A stretch of DNA of 49,279 nucleotides from contig CAIYJU010000199.1 of the NCBI GenBank assembly GCA_903926565.1, forward strand, positions 1 to 49,279. Direction: 5' to 3'. The translations under genes were made by a program, and so were the position numbers. This stretch comes from an uncultured Bacteroidales bacterium. GTDB lineage: Bacteria > Bacteroidota > Bacteroidia > Bacteroidales > FEN-979. This document shows positions 1-11,500 of the stretch, in pieces. The notes under the pieces were generated by a model that saw only the letters and a program-made list of their open reading frames with translations, was not told the origin of the DNA and searched no databases. Position 1 is the stretch's first letter. Each line of letters starts with the position of its first letter.

Positions 1-2145
1 CCATACACCTACGGTACAAGTTATTCCACAGATGGTTTCTACCCCGGATCAATTGCCGGCACCCGTGAACCATACATCATCCGTGATGTCCGTGGTCAAA
101 CGCTTATTGCTTACCCGTTTCAATATAATCCGGTTTCCAAAATCCTGCGTGTTTATTACAACATGACCATTGAACTGTATAAATCCGGTGAAACAGGCGT
201 CAATCCAATGCAGCAGATACATAACGTAAAGCAGATCCCCCAGGATTTTCAATCGGTTTTCGCACATCAGTTCCTGAACACAGATGCAATGACCTACACC
301 CCGTTGACTGAGTATGGCAATTTGCTTGTGATCTGTTACGGACCGTTCATGGATGCCATGCAACCTTATGTAAACTGGAAACGTGCAGAGGGTTACCAAA
401 CCGAAATGATCAGCAAGGACTCCGTTGGTTCAACCGCTGCACAGATAAAATCATTTATTGCCAATTATTACAACACGAAGGGACTCACCCATGTGTTGCT
501 GGTTGGAGACGGGGCGCAGGTTCCGACCAACACCGGCGGTAATTTGGGTGGCCCGTCGGATAATGCTTACGGTTATGTGATTGGAAATGACCACTATTCC
601 GACATTTTTATCGGAAGATTTTCCGCTGAGAATGTTACACAGGTTCAGACCCAGGTTCAACGTACCCTTGAATATGAGCAGAGTCCCCAGTTCCTGACCG
701 ATGACTGGTTCACTACGGTAATCGGCATTGGATCAGACCAGGGTCCGGGTGACGACAATGAGATGGATTACCAGCACATCAGGAACCAGCAAACCCAGTT
801 ACTGGCGTACACATACACCATGAACCCGGAACTGTTCGACGGGTCGCAGGGCGGCAATGATGCCCCCGGAAATCCTACGCCACCGATGGTTGCCACTGAC
901 GTTAACAACGGCGCAAGCCTCCTGCTTTATACCGGTCATGGAAGCAACACATCATGGGGAACTTCAAACTTCAGCAACACCAATGTAAATCAGCTGACCA
1001 ATGTGGGGAAACTCCCCTTTATATGGTCGGTAGCCTGCGTGAACGGCAACTTCACTACCGGGACCTGCTTCGCGGAAGCATGGCTGCGGGCATCGCAGGG
1101 CGGACAGCCCACCGGGGCAATTGCTTTCCTGGGTTCCACCATCAACCAGAGCTGGAACTCCCCCATGGAAGGGCAGGATGCCATGACCAACATCCTCATC
1201 GAATCTGACACAAACAACATCAAACGTACCTTTGCAGGACTATCGATTAACGGATGCATGAAAATGATCGATGCCTATGGCACAGATGGAGCCAACATGG
1301 CCGACACCTGGACCATTTTCGGAGATCCGACGATCATGGTGCGTACATCAACGCCTCAGCCAATTGTTGCACAATATAACACCATGCTGTTTGTAAGTGA
1401 TTCAACACTTACTGTATCATGCAGTGTCAATGGGGCCCGGGTTACCGCAACACTCGCAAATAATATTATTGCCACCGGCATAGTGGCGAATAACGCGATC
1501 GTTCTGACGTTTCCAGCCCTGACAAACGCGCCTGACACAATTCACCTTGTCATTACCGCTTACAACATGCTTCCCCACCAGGGAACGCTTATTGTGCGCG
1601 ACATTCCCGCTCCTGTTGTTGCAGGATTTACCGGACTTCCGACCAGGGTAGTTCCGGGAAATTCGGTCGCATTCAGCGATACAACTGCTGGCAATACCAC
1701 CACATGGCACTGGTATTTCCAGGGAGGAACGCCGGCTGAGTCTTTTGAAAAAAACCCGGTTATCACTTATGAGGCTGTCGGAACCTATGACGTTACGTTA
1801 ATCGTTGGTGACGGTTTCACTTCAGACAGTGTACAGGGTATTGGGTATATTGTTGCTGATTTCCCCACCCGGACGGGTGAAAAGGGTGAATCGTTTCAAT
1901 GCACGGTTCTTCCAAATCCATCCAATGGAAACTTCATGCTGAATTTGAAATCAACCGGGGGAGAATCGGCTGATATTTCCGTGTACAATATGATTGGCGC
2001 AATTGTATACAGTGATGCGAATATTACAACCGGAGGCCAGTTAAGAAAAAACCTTGACCTGTCAGCATTGTCTGACGGGATTTATTTCCTGAAAATAGCC
2101 GGGAAAGATGGGATGGTTACACGAAAACTGGTGATTAAGAAATAG
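1..2145 (+). CDS. Gingipain-type (C25) cysteine peptidase, T9SS-secreted, 5' truncated by window edge
   Basis: The frame is open from base 1, so the ATG at 163 is internal and the true start lies outside the window. The opening residues, with IRDVRGQTL and YPFQYNP, resemble the gingipain propeptide/N-terminal region. A C25 catalytic domain follows: a DAMQPYVNWKRAEGYQ-type entry, the strand LTHVLLVGDGAQVP, the catalytic His in TGHGS (codon 937-939) and the Cys in SVACVNG (codon 1036-1038). A PKD-like domain lies at about 1630-1850. The C-terminus from about 1900 is a T9SS type A sorting domain (VLPNPSNGNF, then YFLKIAGKDG). The protein is expected to be a cell-surface or secreted endopeptidase, exported by Sec and then T9SS, with the tail removed on export. 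Substrate specificity (Arg, Lys or other) cannot be read from this part. Both catalytic residues are present, so the visible part looks functional. Confidence 0.9.
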   Translation, partial: PYTYGTSYSTDGFYPGSIAGTREPYIIRDVRGQTLIAYPFQYNPVSKILRVYYNMTIELYKSGETGVNPMQQIHNVKQIPQDFQSVFAHQFLNTDAMTYTPLTEYGNLLVICYGPFMDAMQPYVNWKRAEGYQTEMISKDSVGSTAAQIKSFIANYYNTKGLTHVLLVGDGAQVPTNTGGNLGGPSDNAYGYVIGNDHYSDIFIGRFSAENVTQVQTQVQRTLEYEQSPQFLTDDWFTTVIGIGSDQGPGDDNEMDYQHIRNQQTQLLAYTYTMNPELFDGSQGGNDAPGNPTPPMVATDVNNGASLLLYTGHGSNTSWGTSNFSNTNVNQLTNVGKLPFIWSVACVNGNFTTGTCFAEAWLRASQGGQPTGAIAFLGSTINQSWNSPMEGQDAMTNILIESDTNNIKRTFAGLSINGCMKMIDAYGTDGANMADTWTIFGDPTIMVRTSTPQPIVAQYNTMLFVSDSTLTVSCSVNGARVTATLANNIIATGIVANNAIVLTFPALTNAPDTIHLVITAYNMLPHQGTLIVRDIPAPVVAGFTGLPTRVVPGNSVAFSDTTAGNTTTWHWYFQGGTPAESFEKNPVITYEAVGTYDVTLIVGDGFTSDSVQGIGYIVADFPTRTGEKGESFQCTVLPNPSNGNFMLNLKSTGGESADISVYNMIGAIVYSDANITTGGQLRKNLDLSALSDGIYFLKIAGKDGMVTRKLVIKK

Positions 2146-2197
2146 ATTCCCCCCTGGTTTAATGAGCCACGGAAGAACTAAATTCAAAATGTTTGAA

Positions 2198-2962
2198 TCA
2201 AGATCGCATATATTGATTCATCATTTTTATAAATTCCGCTTTTTTTCTGAAAGCAACCATAACGGTTGACCCGTCAACAAGTTCAACATGACCTGTTTTA
2301 CCTGTATGATGAAACTCCTTAACAAAGGAGAGATTCACGAGGAATGATTTGTGCGAACGGACAAACATGGGGCGATCAGCCAAAATTTCCTCCAACTCCA
2401 CCATGGTTTTTGACGAGGTGAATTTTTTATTATTGATAAAATAAATATCACAATAGGATCCATCCGCCTCAATATACTTTATTTCGGAAACCTCAATATA
2501 TACGATTCCTGATTTTGCCGGAATCATTATTTTTGCGGGCATTACCGGATTATTTTTCCCTTCCAGAAGTACTTCAAATTGTTTTGCCTGGTTTTCTTTA
2601 TTTTGCCGGGTTTCAGCAAATCGGCCCACAGCTCCCTGCAGTTCTTCCAGGTCTACCGGTTTCATAAGATAGTCGAAAGCGCTGTAGCGAATCGCTTTTA
2701 TAGCATAATGATCATACGCAGTGATGAAAATCACGCCAAAATCACGCACTTTTACGGCCTCCAGAATGTCAAAACTACTTTGGTTTCCGAGCTCAATATC
2801 CAGCAAAACAAGATCAGGATGCTTCGATTCAATCTCATGGATACCCTCGGAAACAGAAGTGGCAGTCCCTACGATTTCAAGAGCCGGAATATGCCCCGTA
2901 ATAAGCATATTCATCATCTCCAAAGAAAAATTTTCATCCTCTACAACAATCGTTCTTATCAT
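2198..2962 (-). CDS. LytTR-family response regulator
   Basis: The 254-residue protein has an N-terminal receiver domain with acidic residues E8/D9, phospho-acceptor D55 in LVLLDIEL, a TAYD switch segment and KPVD lysine. A linker follows, then a LytTR DNA-binding domain from about residue 145 (IEADGSYCDIYF, FVRSHKSFLVNL). Such regulators bind promoter repeats upstream of their targets. It lies 7 bp downstream of the start-distal end of the sensor kinase gene on the same strand, so the two form an operon and almost certainly a cognate pair. Phosphoryl transfer from the kinase to D55 is inferred from family knowledge. The targets are unknown; the flanking T9SS surface-protein genes are candidates only by proximity. 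Confidence 0.93.
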   Translation of the reverse strand: MIRTIVVEDENFSLEMMNMLITGHIPALEIVGTATSVSEGIHEIESKHPDLVLLDIELGNQSSFDILEAVKVRDFGVIFITAYDHYAIKAIRYSAFDYLMKPVDLEELQGAVGRFAETRQNKENQAKQFEVLLEGKNNPVMPAKIMIPAKSGIVYIEVSEIKYIEADGSYCDIYFINNKKFTSSKTMVELEEILADRPMFVRSHKSFLVNLSFVKEFHHTGKTGHVELVDGSTVMVAFRKKAEFIKMMNQYMRS

Positions 2963-2969
2963 GACCGTC

Positions 2970-4862
2970 TTAACTGAATTTTGGAATGATTATTCTTACA
3001 CGGGTGCCCATTGCCTGATCCTGATCGTTCTTCAAATCGGTGTATTCAAAAGCAGCTTCTAATTTATGCAGCTTTTTCAACAAATCAAGCCGTTTCAGGG
3101 TGATGGAAGTACCCATGGATTTATGCCCCGGTTTGTTGGTTTTATACAGATTTTCCGATTGCGCGCGCCCAATGCCGTTATCTTCAACAATACAGCAAAT
3201 ATGATCATTCTGGCTGGAAAATTCAATGGATATTTTTCCATTTCCATCTTTTCTGTGCAGCACCCCATGCAAAATAGCGTTTTCCACAAATGGCTGTATC
3301 AGCAGAACCGGAATTTTATCATTCAGCACATCAATTTCATCCTCCACCTGAATTGAAAATTCAAACTTCTTTTCAAACCGCAGCGATTCCAGCTCAAGGT
3401 ACAATGTAATGGTTTCAATTTCTTTTTCCAATGCGATAAAATCATGCTGGGAAAGATTCAGAAAAGTTCTCACCAACCGCGCAAGTTTTGTAAGATATTT
3501 ATGTGAGGTAATCGTGTCATTTTTAAGAATAAAATACTGAATCGAATTTAATGCATTGAACAGGAAATGCGGATTCATAAGTTGTTGAAGAGCCTTTTGT
3601 TTAAAGGACTCCAGCTGGTTCTCCAGCCTGCGCTTTTTGCGCTGAAAATATAAGGTAAGGCTGATTACCAGAATTAAAAGAACAGCCAATATTAAGGCTG
3701 AAACAATGATGACCCGCTGGTTTCTCAAGTCTTTTTCGTTTATTTTCAGCTGAGCAGCCAGCAATTCATTTTCACGGCTTTTAGTGTCATAGCGTACCTG
3801 GTACTCGGCAATTTTATTCGCAATGTCCCCGTTATACATGGAATCACGCATGCTGAAATATTTTTTGTACATAAAAATCGCCATCGTTGAATTTCCCGAT
3901 ATCTCGTTCAGTCGTGCAAACCCTAAAACATTACCGGCAGCTAAAAGATCGGAAAATTGATTGTCGTCTATAAGTTTCCATGATTTGGCAGAATAAGCCA
4001 ACGCCTCTTCGAATTGCCCTCTTTTTTCATAAAATTTACTTAAGACCCCATAAGCCGATGATAACTGATAGTACATTTTATGGGAGCTATCCGATTTTAT
4101 TGCCCTGAAAAACCACTTCAACGCTTCTTTATCATTATTCAGCGTGTCATAAACCAACCCGAGATCTAAATAATCCCGGGTAATTAAAAGAGAATCATGA
4201 AGACTGTTTCTTATATTTATACTGCTGATAAATACCTGTTTTGCCTCCTCAAACTTACCCAGGCCAAAGTAACACTTCCCGATATTACCCAGAACAACGG
4301 CCCTGGCTTTTCTTTCTGATTCATTGTCTTTTATTATGCTGTATACTTCCTGGTAATATTTCAAAGCATTCGTATAATCCTGAAATGAAACGTATATCGC
4401 TCCGATATTCGCTTTCGCTTTTGGGGTGAACTTCCCCGTTTTATCAGCTGTAATTACCCTGTTATAGTAGGTGTAGCAGCGTGAATAATTGCCCTTATAA
4501 AAATAGTAATTTCCAACCGTCAGGTACCAGAATGGTATTATATGCTCCATTTGTTTACTTTCAACGATGGAGAGTATTTTTGAAAAGTAATATTCTTCGA
4601 GAGTCGTATTGTTCAAAATGGCCTGGAGTGTATCCTGAATTTTTATTGAATGCTGTAAATCATAAACCGCGTTTTGTATAAACAACAGTTTTTCAAGATA
4701 TACCAGCGCCTTTACTGAATCGGTACAGGCAGTTTTAGAAAATTGCTCCAGATACCCCTTAGCTGCAATATTCTCCTTTTTATACCTGGCATCATTTGAG
4801 TTTGCCCTTGTTTGAATACCTGCAAATAAAAAAAAGATCAGTACACATGCCCGGATATGCAT
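2970..4862 (-). CDS. TPR-containing LytS-type sensor histidine kinase
   Basis: Starting at ATG 4862 gives a 630-residue protein with a signal peptide (MHIRACVLIFFLFAGIQT), a periplasmic array of tetratricopeptide repeats (about residues 80-340, with GNIGKCYFGLGKFEEA and similar units), one membrane helix at about 385-406, and a His_kinase/HATPase core. The phospho-acceptor is His432 in MNPHFLFNALN. The ATP-binding part shows LLIQPFVENA and EDNGIGR. The open frame runs up to 5033, but the extra 57 residues lack a signal sequence. A -7 promoter motif at 4943-4950 also lies inside that extension, so 4862 (or 4910) is the better start. The TPR region probably senses envelope proteins or peptides. 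It pairs with the LytTR regulator immediately downstream. Confidence 0.9.
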   Translation of the reverse strand: MHIRACVLIFFLFAGIQTRANSNDARYKKENIAAKGYLEQFSKTACTDSVKALVYLEKLLFIQNAVYDLQHSIKIQDTLQAILNNTTLEEYYFSKILSIVESKQMEHIIPFWYLTVGNYYFYKGNYSRCYTYYNRVITADKTGKFTPKAKANIGAIYVSFQDYTNALKYYQEVYSIIKDNESERKARAVVLGNIGKCYFGLGKFEEAKQVFISSINIRNSLHDSLLITRDYLDLGLVYDTLNNDKEALKWFFRAIKSDSSHKMYYQLSSAYGVLSKFYEKRGQFEEALAYSAKSWKLIDDNQFSDLLAAGNVLGFARLNEISGNSTMAIFMYKKYFSMRDSMYNGDIANKIAEYQVRYDTKSRENELLAAQLKINEKDLRNQRVIIVSALILAVLLILVISLTLYFQRKKRRLENQLESFKQKALQQLMNPHFLFNALNSIQYFILKNDTITSHKYLTKLARLVRTFLNLSQHDFIALEKEIETITLYLELESLRFEKKFEFSIQVEDEIDVLNDKIPVLLIQPFVENAILHGVLHRKDGNGKISIEFSSQNDHICCIVEDNGIGRAQSENLYKTNKPGHKSMGTSITLKRLDLLKKLHKLEAAFEYTDLKNDQDQAMGTRVRIIIPKFS

Positions 4863-4942
4863 TTTTGTGCGTAACAAACTCCATGGGAGAGAGATGTATT
4901 CTGTAAACATTTCGAAAACGGTACTTTTAAACATGCAGAACA

Positions 4943-4950
4943 CAAAGTTA
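4943..4950 (-). promoter_or_regulatory. Bacteroidota -7 promoter motif for the LytS/LytTR operon
   Basis: Reads TAACTTTG on the minus strand, an exact match to TAnnTTTG. It lies about 80 bp upstream of the preferred kinase start at 4862. No good -33 TTTG was seen at the usual spacing, so this is a motif call only. Confidence 0.4.
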
Positions 4951-5036
4951 AGTATTTTGTGCCACCACCTGATTTTAGATTTCAGATGACCGTTTACCTG
5001 ATTTCGTAGCCCGTTTAAAAGACAACCTCCCAAAGG

Positions 5037-5068
5037 TTAGTGCTCCCATTGCATATAGCTTACATTTG
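5037..5068 (+). promoter_or_regulatory. Bacteroidota-type promoter for the first beta-helix surface protein
   Basis: TACATTTG at 5061-5068 is an exact TAnnTTTG -7 box. A weak -33 box (TTAG, 5037-5040) lies 20 bp upstream, the expected spacing. The start codon at 5106 follows 37 bp after the -7 box. The downstream paralogue at 8587 has no comparable motif in its 88-bp leader and may share this transcript. Confidence 0.5.
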
Positions 5069-5105
5069 ATGCGTTTCTACAACATAATCTCAAAAACCAA
5101 TTACC

Positions 5106-8100
5106 ATGAAAAAAAGTTCCCTCTTAAAAAGCCAGCTCATATTTACCCTCCGCAAAATGGCGCTTCTTGTAATTTTAATGGCTGCAGCGATCAATGCAAA
5201 TGCACAGGGATTGACAGGTACGAAGGCAATCCCCGGTGATTATGCATCCATTGAGGCCGCAATTGCTGACCTTAATACAAATGGTGTCGGATCAGGCGGG
5301 GTTATATTCAACGTGGCCGCATGGTACACAGAGACCATTACTGCCCCGTTATCAATCACAGCAACAGGAACAGGAACATCAGGGACTCCGGCAAATCCCA
5401 TTACTTTCCAAAAATCCGGAGAAGGGGCAAATCCCCTGATAACGGCATATACAGGCGGGATCGGCACTCCCGCTACTGCTGTCCAGGATGGGGTTTGGAA
5501 TTTAGTTGGTTCCGATTATGTAACGATCGACGGCATTGACCTCCTTGACCCGAACTCTGCAAATCCTGCAACCATGGAATATGGTTACGGCATGTTTAAG
5601 GCAAGTGTAACGGATGGCTGCAAGTACAATACAATTAAAAACTGCGTGGTAACTTTAAGCAGGGAAAACTGGCTGGCTGGAGTTGCACCCGCGCTTGATG
5701 GTTCGAGAGCAATTAATGTAATGAATTCCTATGTGACAACACAAAATATCAATATTCTTGGAACTCTTATTCTTGACGCTTCAGGATCAAACTCATACAA
5801 CAAATTTTACAGCAATACATTACAAAATTGCAATACAGGTATTGCTTTGGTCGGATGTGTTGGAGCAATCGTTCCGACCAATACCTTATACAGGAGTGAC
5901 TATGGCAATGATATAGGCGGAAGTTCACCTGCCACCGGCAATACTGTAATTAATTATGGTGGCGGCTTAGCAGCCACAACCGAGGCTGTGGGTATCAGAA
6001 CGGCATACCAGTACGATTTTAATGTTTCATACAATACGGTAAATAACAACAATGGTTCGGGTGTAAATCACCCTGCAAAAACAAGAGGTATTTACCTGAA
6101 AGCTGCCCTGGGAGCATATGTTACGATAAGCCACAATGATTTATCTCTCAGCAGGGGCAGCCTTACAACAACGGTAACCGTTATTGAGAACGCATCCGGT
6201 TCCAATGCTTTGGGGTCGACTGTAGATATCATCAATAACACAATTCATGACTGCGGCGGGGCAGCAGCAACTTCAGGATTCTTTTATGGTATTTTCAACA
6301 ACAATGTGAATCCGGTTAACATGAACATTAATAACAATTCATTTGCTTCGATTACACACACCGGATCGGGAGGCGTTTACCTTATTTACCAGCTAACTCC
6401 TTATGCATCGAATTTAAGTATTTGCAACAATATGTTCACAAACTTGTCTTTTGCAAGTACGGGTTCTGTTTATCTGATATCAAACGGTACACTAACCAAT
6501 ACCATGACCATCAGCAACAACACCATCTCCGGCACATTAGCCAAAACGGCTGCAGGCGGATTTGTATCAGGTATTTACAGCGAAGGAGGAGCAGCGGCTG
6601 GAGGTACGGCCACGCTTACAGGAAATAACTTTTCGAACATATCGATCGTCGGCGCGACCATATTTTATGGCATCCGTCACACCACGACAACAACATCTGA
6701 GATACATGTAATCACTGACAACATCGTTTCAAACATCAGTGGTGGCAGTGGCCTGTTATTTGGCATTCACCAGGCTGGCGGTGCCGACGGAAGCACGATA
6801 AACGGGAATACGGTATCAGGATGGACGGGTTCGGGAGCCATGATTGGTATAAATTTAGGGAAGACAACTGCCTCGGCTTCTTTAACAGTATATAACAATA
6901 ATATCAATAATTTAAGTACGACCAATTCGGGAAGTCTGAACGGGATTAACAATGTCCTTGGCGTGTCAAACAGCATTTTCAAAAACAAAATATACAACCT
7001 TGAGGTGAACAATTCTTTAGGTTCAGTAAATGGTATATACGTTGAGAACGGGATTAATACCAACATTTACAATAATCTTATCAGCGATTTACGCACGCCG
7101 ATCGCAAACATTCCAAATAGTATTGCAGGAATTAACCTTTTTGGCGGAACGACCAATAATGTATATTACAACACAATTTATCTGAATGCAGCAAGTACAG
7201 GCTCAACATTTGGCAGTTCGGGTATTTATGCAACCGAAACTCCAGCAAGTATTGATATGCGCAATAACATTATTGTTAATGCCTCCATCCCAAAAGGAAT
7301 GGGCGGTTACACTGCCGCATATAGAAGAAGTAGCCCTGTGCTGACAAATTACTCGGCAACATCAAACAACAATTTGTTTTATGCAGGTACGCCGGGGGCA
7401 TACAATGTGATTATGTGTGACGGAACCAATACCTATACACTTGAAACATTTCAGGCATTGGTTTCTCCAATGGATGCGTCATCGGTAACGGAACTTCCTC
7501 CGTTTGTAAATATTGCAACAACGCCATATGATTTGCATATTAACGGTGCAGTTTCAACATTGTGTGCAAACGGTGGCATTCCTGTAAATACTCCGATTGT
7601 CATTACGGAGGATTATGATGGAAACTTAAGAAACCTGGCAACACCAGACATCGGAGCGGATGAGTTTAACAGTGTTACTCCTTGTATTCTGCCTTCCGGG
7701 GTAACAGCCGGGTCCATCAATTCGGGTGATGCAAATTTAAGCTGGACACCGGGCAGCACCGAGACTGCATGGGAGTTTGTTTATGGCGTTTCCCCATTGC
7801 CTGTACCAACAAATCCGGGAACTCCGTCAACTTCCAACACTGTTAATCACCTGGCAGGTCTGTCGGAAAACACCACCTATGATGTATATGTTCGTTCTGA
7901 TTGTGGCGGTGGTAATTTCAGTGCCTATACGGTAGTTTATTCATTTTTAACACCATCTGTTGTTCCTTTAAATACAACCGTTTCAGGAGAGGTACTTCCC
8001 GAGGCGACCATCTGTTATAATGCCATGGAGATCATCAGTGTTGCTGTCTCACCAAATACATTCTCTGTGCAAAATGGTGGCGTGGCAACCTTTATTGCCG

Positions 8101-8498
8101 GTTCAGCGGTCATCTTCTACCCTGGAACCTCGGTACGTGAGGGTGGAGCAATGCATGCCTACATCTCGCCAGGCGGTCCGTGGTGCCTTACGCCCTTTAA
8201 GGCTTCCGAATTTGCCGCCGGCGTCGGAGAGCCGCGGAACGGTGCAGGTCACACGCACTTCACACTATACCCAAATCCTGCCACCGGCAGTTTCATGATC
8301 ATGCAAAAGGACGGGAGGGTTTTTAACAACTTAAACGTTGCCGTGTATAACATGCAGGGCGAAACTGTATTGACATCACAACTGACCGGAGAAAACAAGC
8401 ATGAAGTTGTTACCTCCTCACTTTTTCCCGGCCTCTATTTTGTGAAGGTGGTTGCCGGTGATTATGTTGAAACCATAAAACTTATCAGGAAAAGATAA
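5106..8498 (+). CDS. Secreted parallel beta-helix surface protein with FN3-like and T9SS sorting domains
   Basis: The 1130-residue protein has a signal peptide ending near ANAQ (residue 34). A long right-handed parallel beta-helix region follows (about 40-850): Asn/Gly-rich rungs such as ITNNIVSNISGG-like units, YYNTIYLNAAS and MRNNIIVNAS, closed by the typical TPDIGADEF at about 848. Then comes a fibronectin-III-like domain (about 860-950, ENTTYDVYVRSDC), a linker, and a T9SS type A tail from about 1052 (FTLYPNPATGSF, then GLYFVKVVAGD). Beta-helix proteins of this layout bind or cleave polysaccharides, or act as adhesins. No lyase or hydrolase catalytic residues could be recognised, so enzymatic activity is not claimed. 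The N-terminal half is near-identical in pattern to the next gene, indicating tandem duplication. Confidence 0.85.
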   Translation: MKKSSLLKSQLIFTLRKMALLVILMAAAINANAQGLTGTKAIPGDYASIEAAIADLNTNGVGSGGVIFNVAAWYTETITAPLSITATGTGTSGTPANPITFQKSGEGANPLITAYTGGIGTPATAVQDGVWNLVGSDYVTIDGIDLLDPNSANPATMEYGYGMFKASVTDGCKYNTIKNCVVTLSRENWLAGVAPALDGSRAINVMNSYVTTQNINILGTLILDASGSNSYNKFYSNTLQNCNTGIALVGCVGAIVPTNTLYRSDYGNDIGGSSPATGNTVINYGGGLAATTEAVGIRTAYQYDFNVSYNTVNNNNGSGVNHPAKTRGIYLKAALGAYVTISHNDLSLSRGSLTTTVTVIENASGSNALGSTVDIINNTIHDCGGAAATSGFFYGIFNNNVNPVNMNINNNSFASITHTGSGGVYLIYQLTPYASNLSICNNMFTNLSFASTGSVYLISNGTLTNTMTISNNTISGTLAKTAAGGFVSGIYSEGGAAAGGTATLTGNNFSNISIVGATIFYGIRHTTTTTSEIHVITDNIVSNISGGSGLLFGIHQAGGADGSTINGNTVSGWTGSGAMIGINLGKTTASASLTVYNNNINNLSTTNSGSLNGINNVLGVSNSIFKNKIYNLEVNNSLGSVNGIYVENGINTNIYNNLISDLRTPIANIPNSIAGINLFGGTTNNVYYNTIYLNAASTGSTFGSSGIYATETPASIDMRNNIIVNASIPKGMGGYTAAYRRSSPVLTNYSATSNNNLFYAGTPGAYNVIMCDGTNTYTLETFQALVSPMDASSVTELPPFVNIATTPYDLHINGAVSTLCANGGIPVNTPIVITEDYDGNLRNLATPDIGADEFNSVTPCILPSGVTAGSINSGDANLSWTPGSTETAWEFVYGVSPLPVPTNPGTPSTSNTVNHLAGLSENTTYDVYVRSDCGGGNFSAYTVVYSFLTPSVVPLNTTVSGEVLPEATICYNAMEIISVAVSPNTFSVQNGGVATFIAGSAVIFYPGTSVREGGAMHAYISPGGPWCLTPFKASEFAAGVGEPRNGAGHTHFTLYPNPATGSFMIMQKDGRVFNNLNVAVYNMQGETVLTSQLTGENKHEVVTSSLFPGLYFVKVVAGDYVETIKLIRKR

Positions 8499-8586
8499 TA
8501 CACCAGGCCTCTTTTATTCCGGAATGGAAGCGGGCGAACATAGCCGCACTTAACTTAAAATCAAATAATAAATTCACACACAAACT

Positions 8587-11500
8587 ATGAGAAGAATTAA
8601 CTCATTCAGTTTACTGCTTTTATCGGTGGCGTTGATCGCGCAGGATGCATTAGCAGTTGGATTAACAGGTACAAAGACCATCCCTGGCACTTATGCTACA
8701 ATTCAGCTTGCAATCGCCGATCTTAATGTGAATGGAGTCGGTGCGGGCGGGGTTATCTTCAATATAGCCGCAGGATATACAGAAACCATAACTACCCCAC
8801 TGTCAATCACTGCAACCGGAACAGGTACTGCAGGAACACCGGAAAATCCAATTACGTTCCAAAGGTCGGGACCAGGTGCAAATCCTTTGATAACTGCATA
8901 TGCAGGTGGTACCGGCACCCCGGCTACGGCTGTTCAGGACGGGATATGGAATTTAGCCGGTTCGGATTATGTAACGATTGACGGCATTGACCTGTTTGAC
9001 CCCAACAGTACCAACCCGGCAACCATGGAATATGGTTACGGGATGTTTAAAGCAAGTGCAACAAACGGTTGCCATTACAATACGATTAAAAACTGCGTGG
9101 TGACATTAAGCAGGGACAACTGGGCGGCAGGAACAGCGCCTGCTGTGGACGGCTCAAGAGCAATCAATGTGATGAATTCCATTGTTACAGCACAAGTTAC
9201 ATTGGTTGGAACTACAACAGCTCCTGGGGCAAACTCTTACAACAAGTTTTACAGCAATACCTTGCAAAACTGCAATATAGGCATTGCTTTGATTGGATGT
9301 GTTGGCACTGTGAGTACGTTAATAAAGTGCGATTATGGCAATGATTTAGGCGGAAGTTCACTTGCTACAGGGAACACTATTATTAATTATGGCGGCGGGG
9401 CATCGGCAACAACTACATCTGCCGGTGTAAGGACTTTAGCCCAGTATGACTTAAATGTTTCATACAATACGGTTAATAACAACAATGGTTCAGGAGTTAA
9501 CCACGTATCAACATTGAAAGGTATCTGGTTAAATACGGCTATTGGTGCAAGTGCGACAATAAGTTACAATACTGTATCTGTAAGCCGGGGCGGAACTGCA
9601 ACCACATCTGTTATTGAAAACACATCAGGATCAAATGTGGCAGGATCAACGATAAACATCATTCATAACACGATCAACAATTGTAACGGAGCCGTATTAG
9701 CTTCAGGATTTTTTTACGGTATTTATAATAACAATGCGGCTCCGGAATATCTGAACATTAATAATAACTCTTTTGCTACAATTACGCACTCGGGCAGCGG
9801 AGATGTTTACGCAATTTATCACCTTTCGTCTTCTGTTGCTAATTTAAGCATTAGCAATAATACGTTCACTGACTTATCTCTGGGAAATACAGGTAATGTC
9901 CGATTCATAAGCAGTGGCTTTGCAACCAGTAACATGACCATTAATAGTAACACTGTGTCAGGTTCTTTTACAAAAACCGGCACAGGCGGTACTGTATCTG
10001 GTTGCTACAATTCAGGTGCAGCAGCAGGGGGTACAGCCACAATTACCTGGAATGCTTTTTCAAACATTACGCTTACAGGTGCTGCTATTTTTACCGGAAT
10101 ATATCATTCTGCATCAACCACCACTCAAACACAAACTATAACTGGCAATACGATTTCAGCCGTCACCGGCGGAAGTGGTGCGCTTACCGGTATTTATCAG
10201 GGAGGTGGTGCAGACGGAAGCACGGTAAATGGAAATACTGTATCCGGATTTACCGGTACAGGGGCTATGACGGGTTTAAGCATAGGAAATACAACTGCAC
10301 CGGGTTCTTTGACCGTATATCGTAACAGGATTTTCGATCTTAGTGCGAATATTGCAGCAGGTACGGTATATGGCATGACCGTCGCCGGCGGTGTCGGGAT
10401 ATCCATTTATAACAACTTGATTTCGGACTTAAAATCAACCCTGGCAACCGGAGCGGATGCCATCAGGGGCATCAATATTACAAGTACCACTGCACTTTCA
10501 AGCATCGGCTTATATTACAATACCATTTATCTGAACGCCGCACCCGGAACTGCAACTTTCGGATGTACAGGTGTCTATCATACCTATATTGCAACCGCAA
10601 CAACTGCTGCGCTGGATATGCGGAATAACATCATTGTCAATGTTTCGACTCCCGGAACAACAAGCGGTTTTGTGGTTGCTTTCAGACGAAATGCATCCAC
10701 CGACCTGAACAATTATGCTTCAACTTCAAATAATAACTTGTTTTATGCGGGAACTCCCGGTGCCAGAAAATTAATTTACTATAATGGAACAAATTCAGAC
10801 CAGGCACTCGCAGCTTTTCAATCCAGGGTAAGCCCCAGGGAAGCCAATTCAGTATCGGTGAACCCGATATTCCTCAGCACTGCGGGTTCAAGCGCTGATT
10901 TCCTGCACATTGACCCGGCCGACCTGACGGCCTCCCCGTTCATAAACGGCGGAGGTGCTGCCATTGCCACGTATACCACGGATTATGATGGAAATACGCG
11001 AAATGCCAGCACCCCGGATATCGGGGCAGATGAATTCTCGATGTATGCAACGGTGACCACCGGAACTCCCGCAACTTCCATCACATCCACATCAGCGACC
11101 CTGCCCGGCATTGTCAATGCCAACCATGAATCAGCGACAGGCACATTTGAATATGGACTAACAGCGGCGTATGGTTCAACCAGTGCCTGGACACCATCCC
11201 CTGCCACCGGAACAGGGAACACTGCAGCAGGCACCGACCTCAGTAGCCTGGTACCGAATTCTGCCTATCATTACAGGATCAATGCGGGAACATCCGGTGG
11301 AACAATTAATGGAGCCGACCAAATATTCAATACACTTGCAGCAACTTCCAGCACTTTCACAGGCACAGATTCCGGTGCATGGGACAACTATTCCAACTGG
11401 AGCAATGGAGTTCCGGGAGCATCAACCGATGTTGTTATTCCCTCCGGGCTTGCCAATTACCCCACACTTGGTTCTGTAGGAACATGTCACGACATCAGCA

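Noticed and set aside
4863-5033. N-terminal extension of the LytS-type kinase
   Set aside because: It would bury the signal peptide and contains a promoter-like -7 motif, so it is treated as leader DNA.
10002-10325. Out-of-frame ORFs inside the beta-helix genes (also 6422-6628 and 11171-11479)
   Set aside because: They are shadows of repetitive Asn/Gly/Thr-rich coding sequence, with no domain pattern and full overlap with a well-supported gene.
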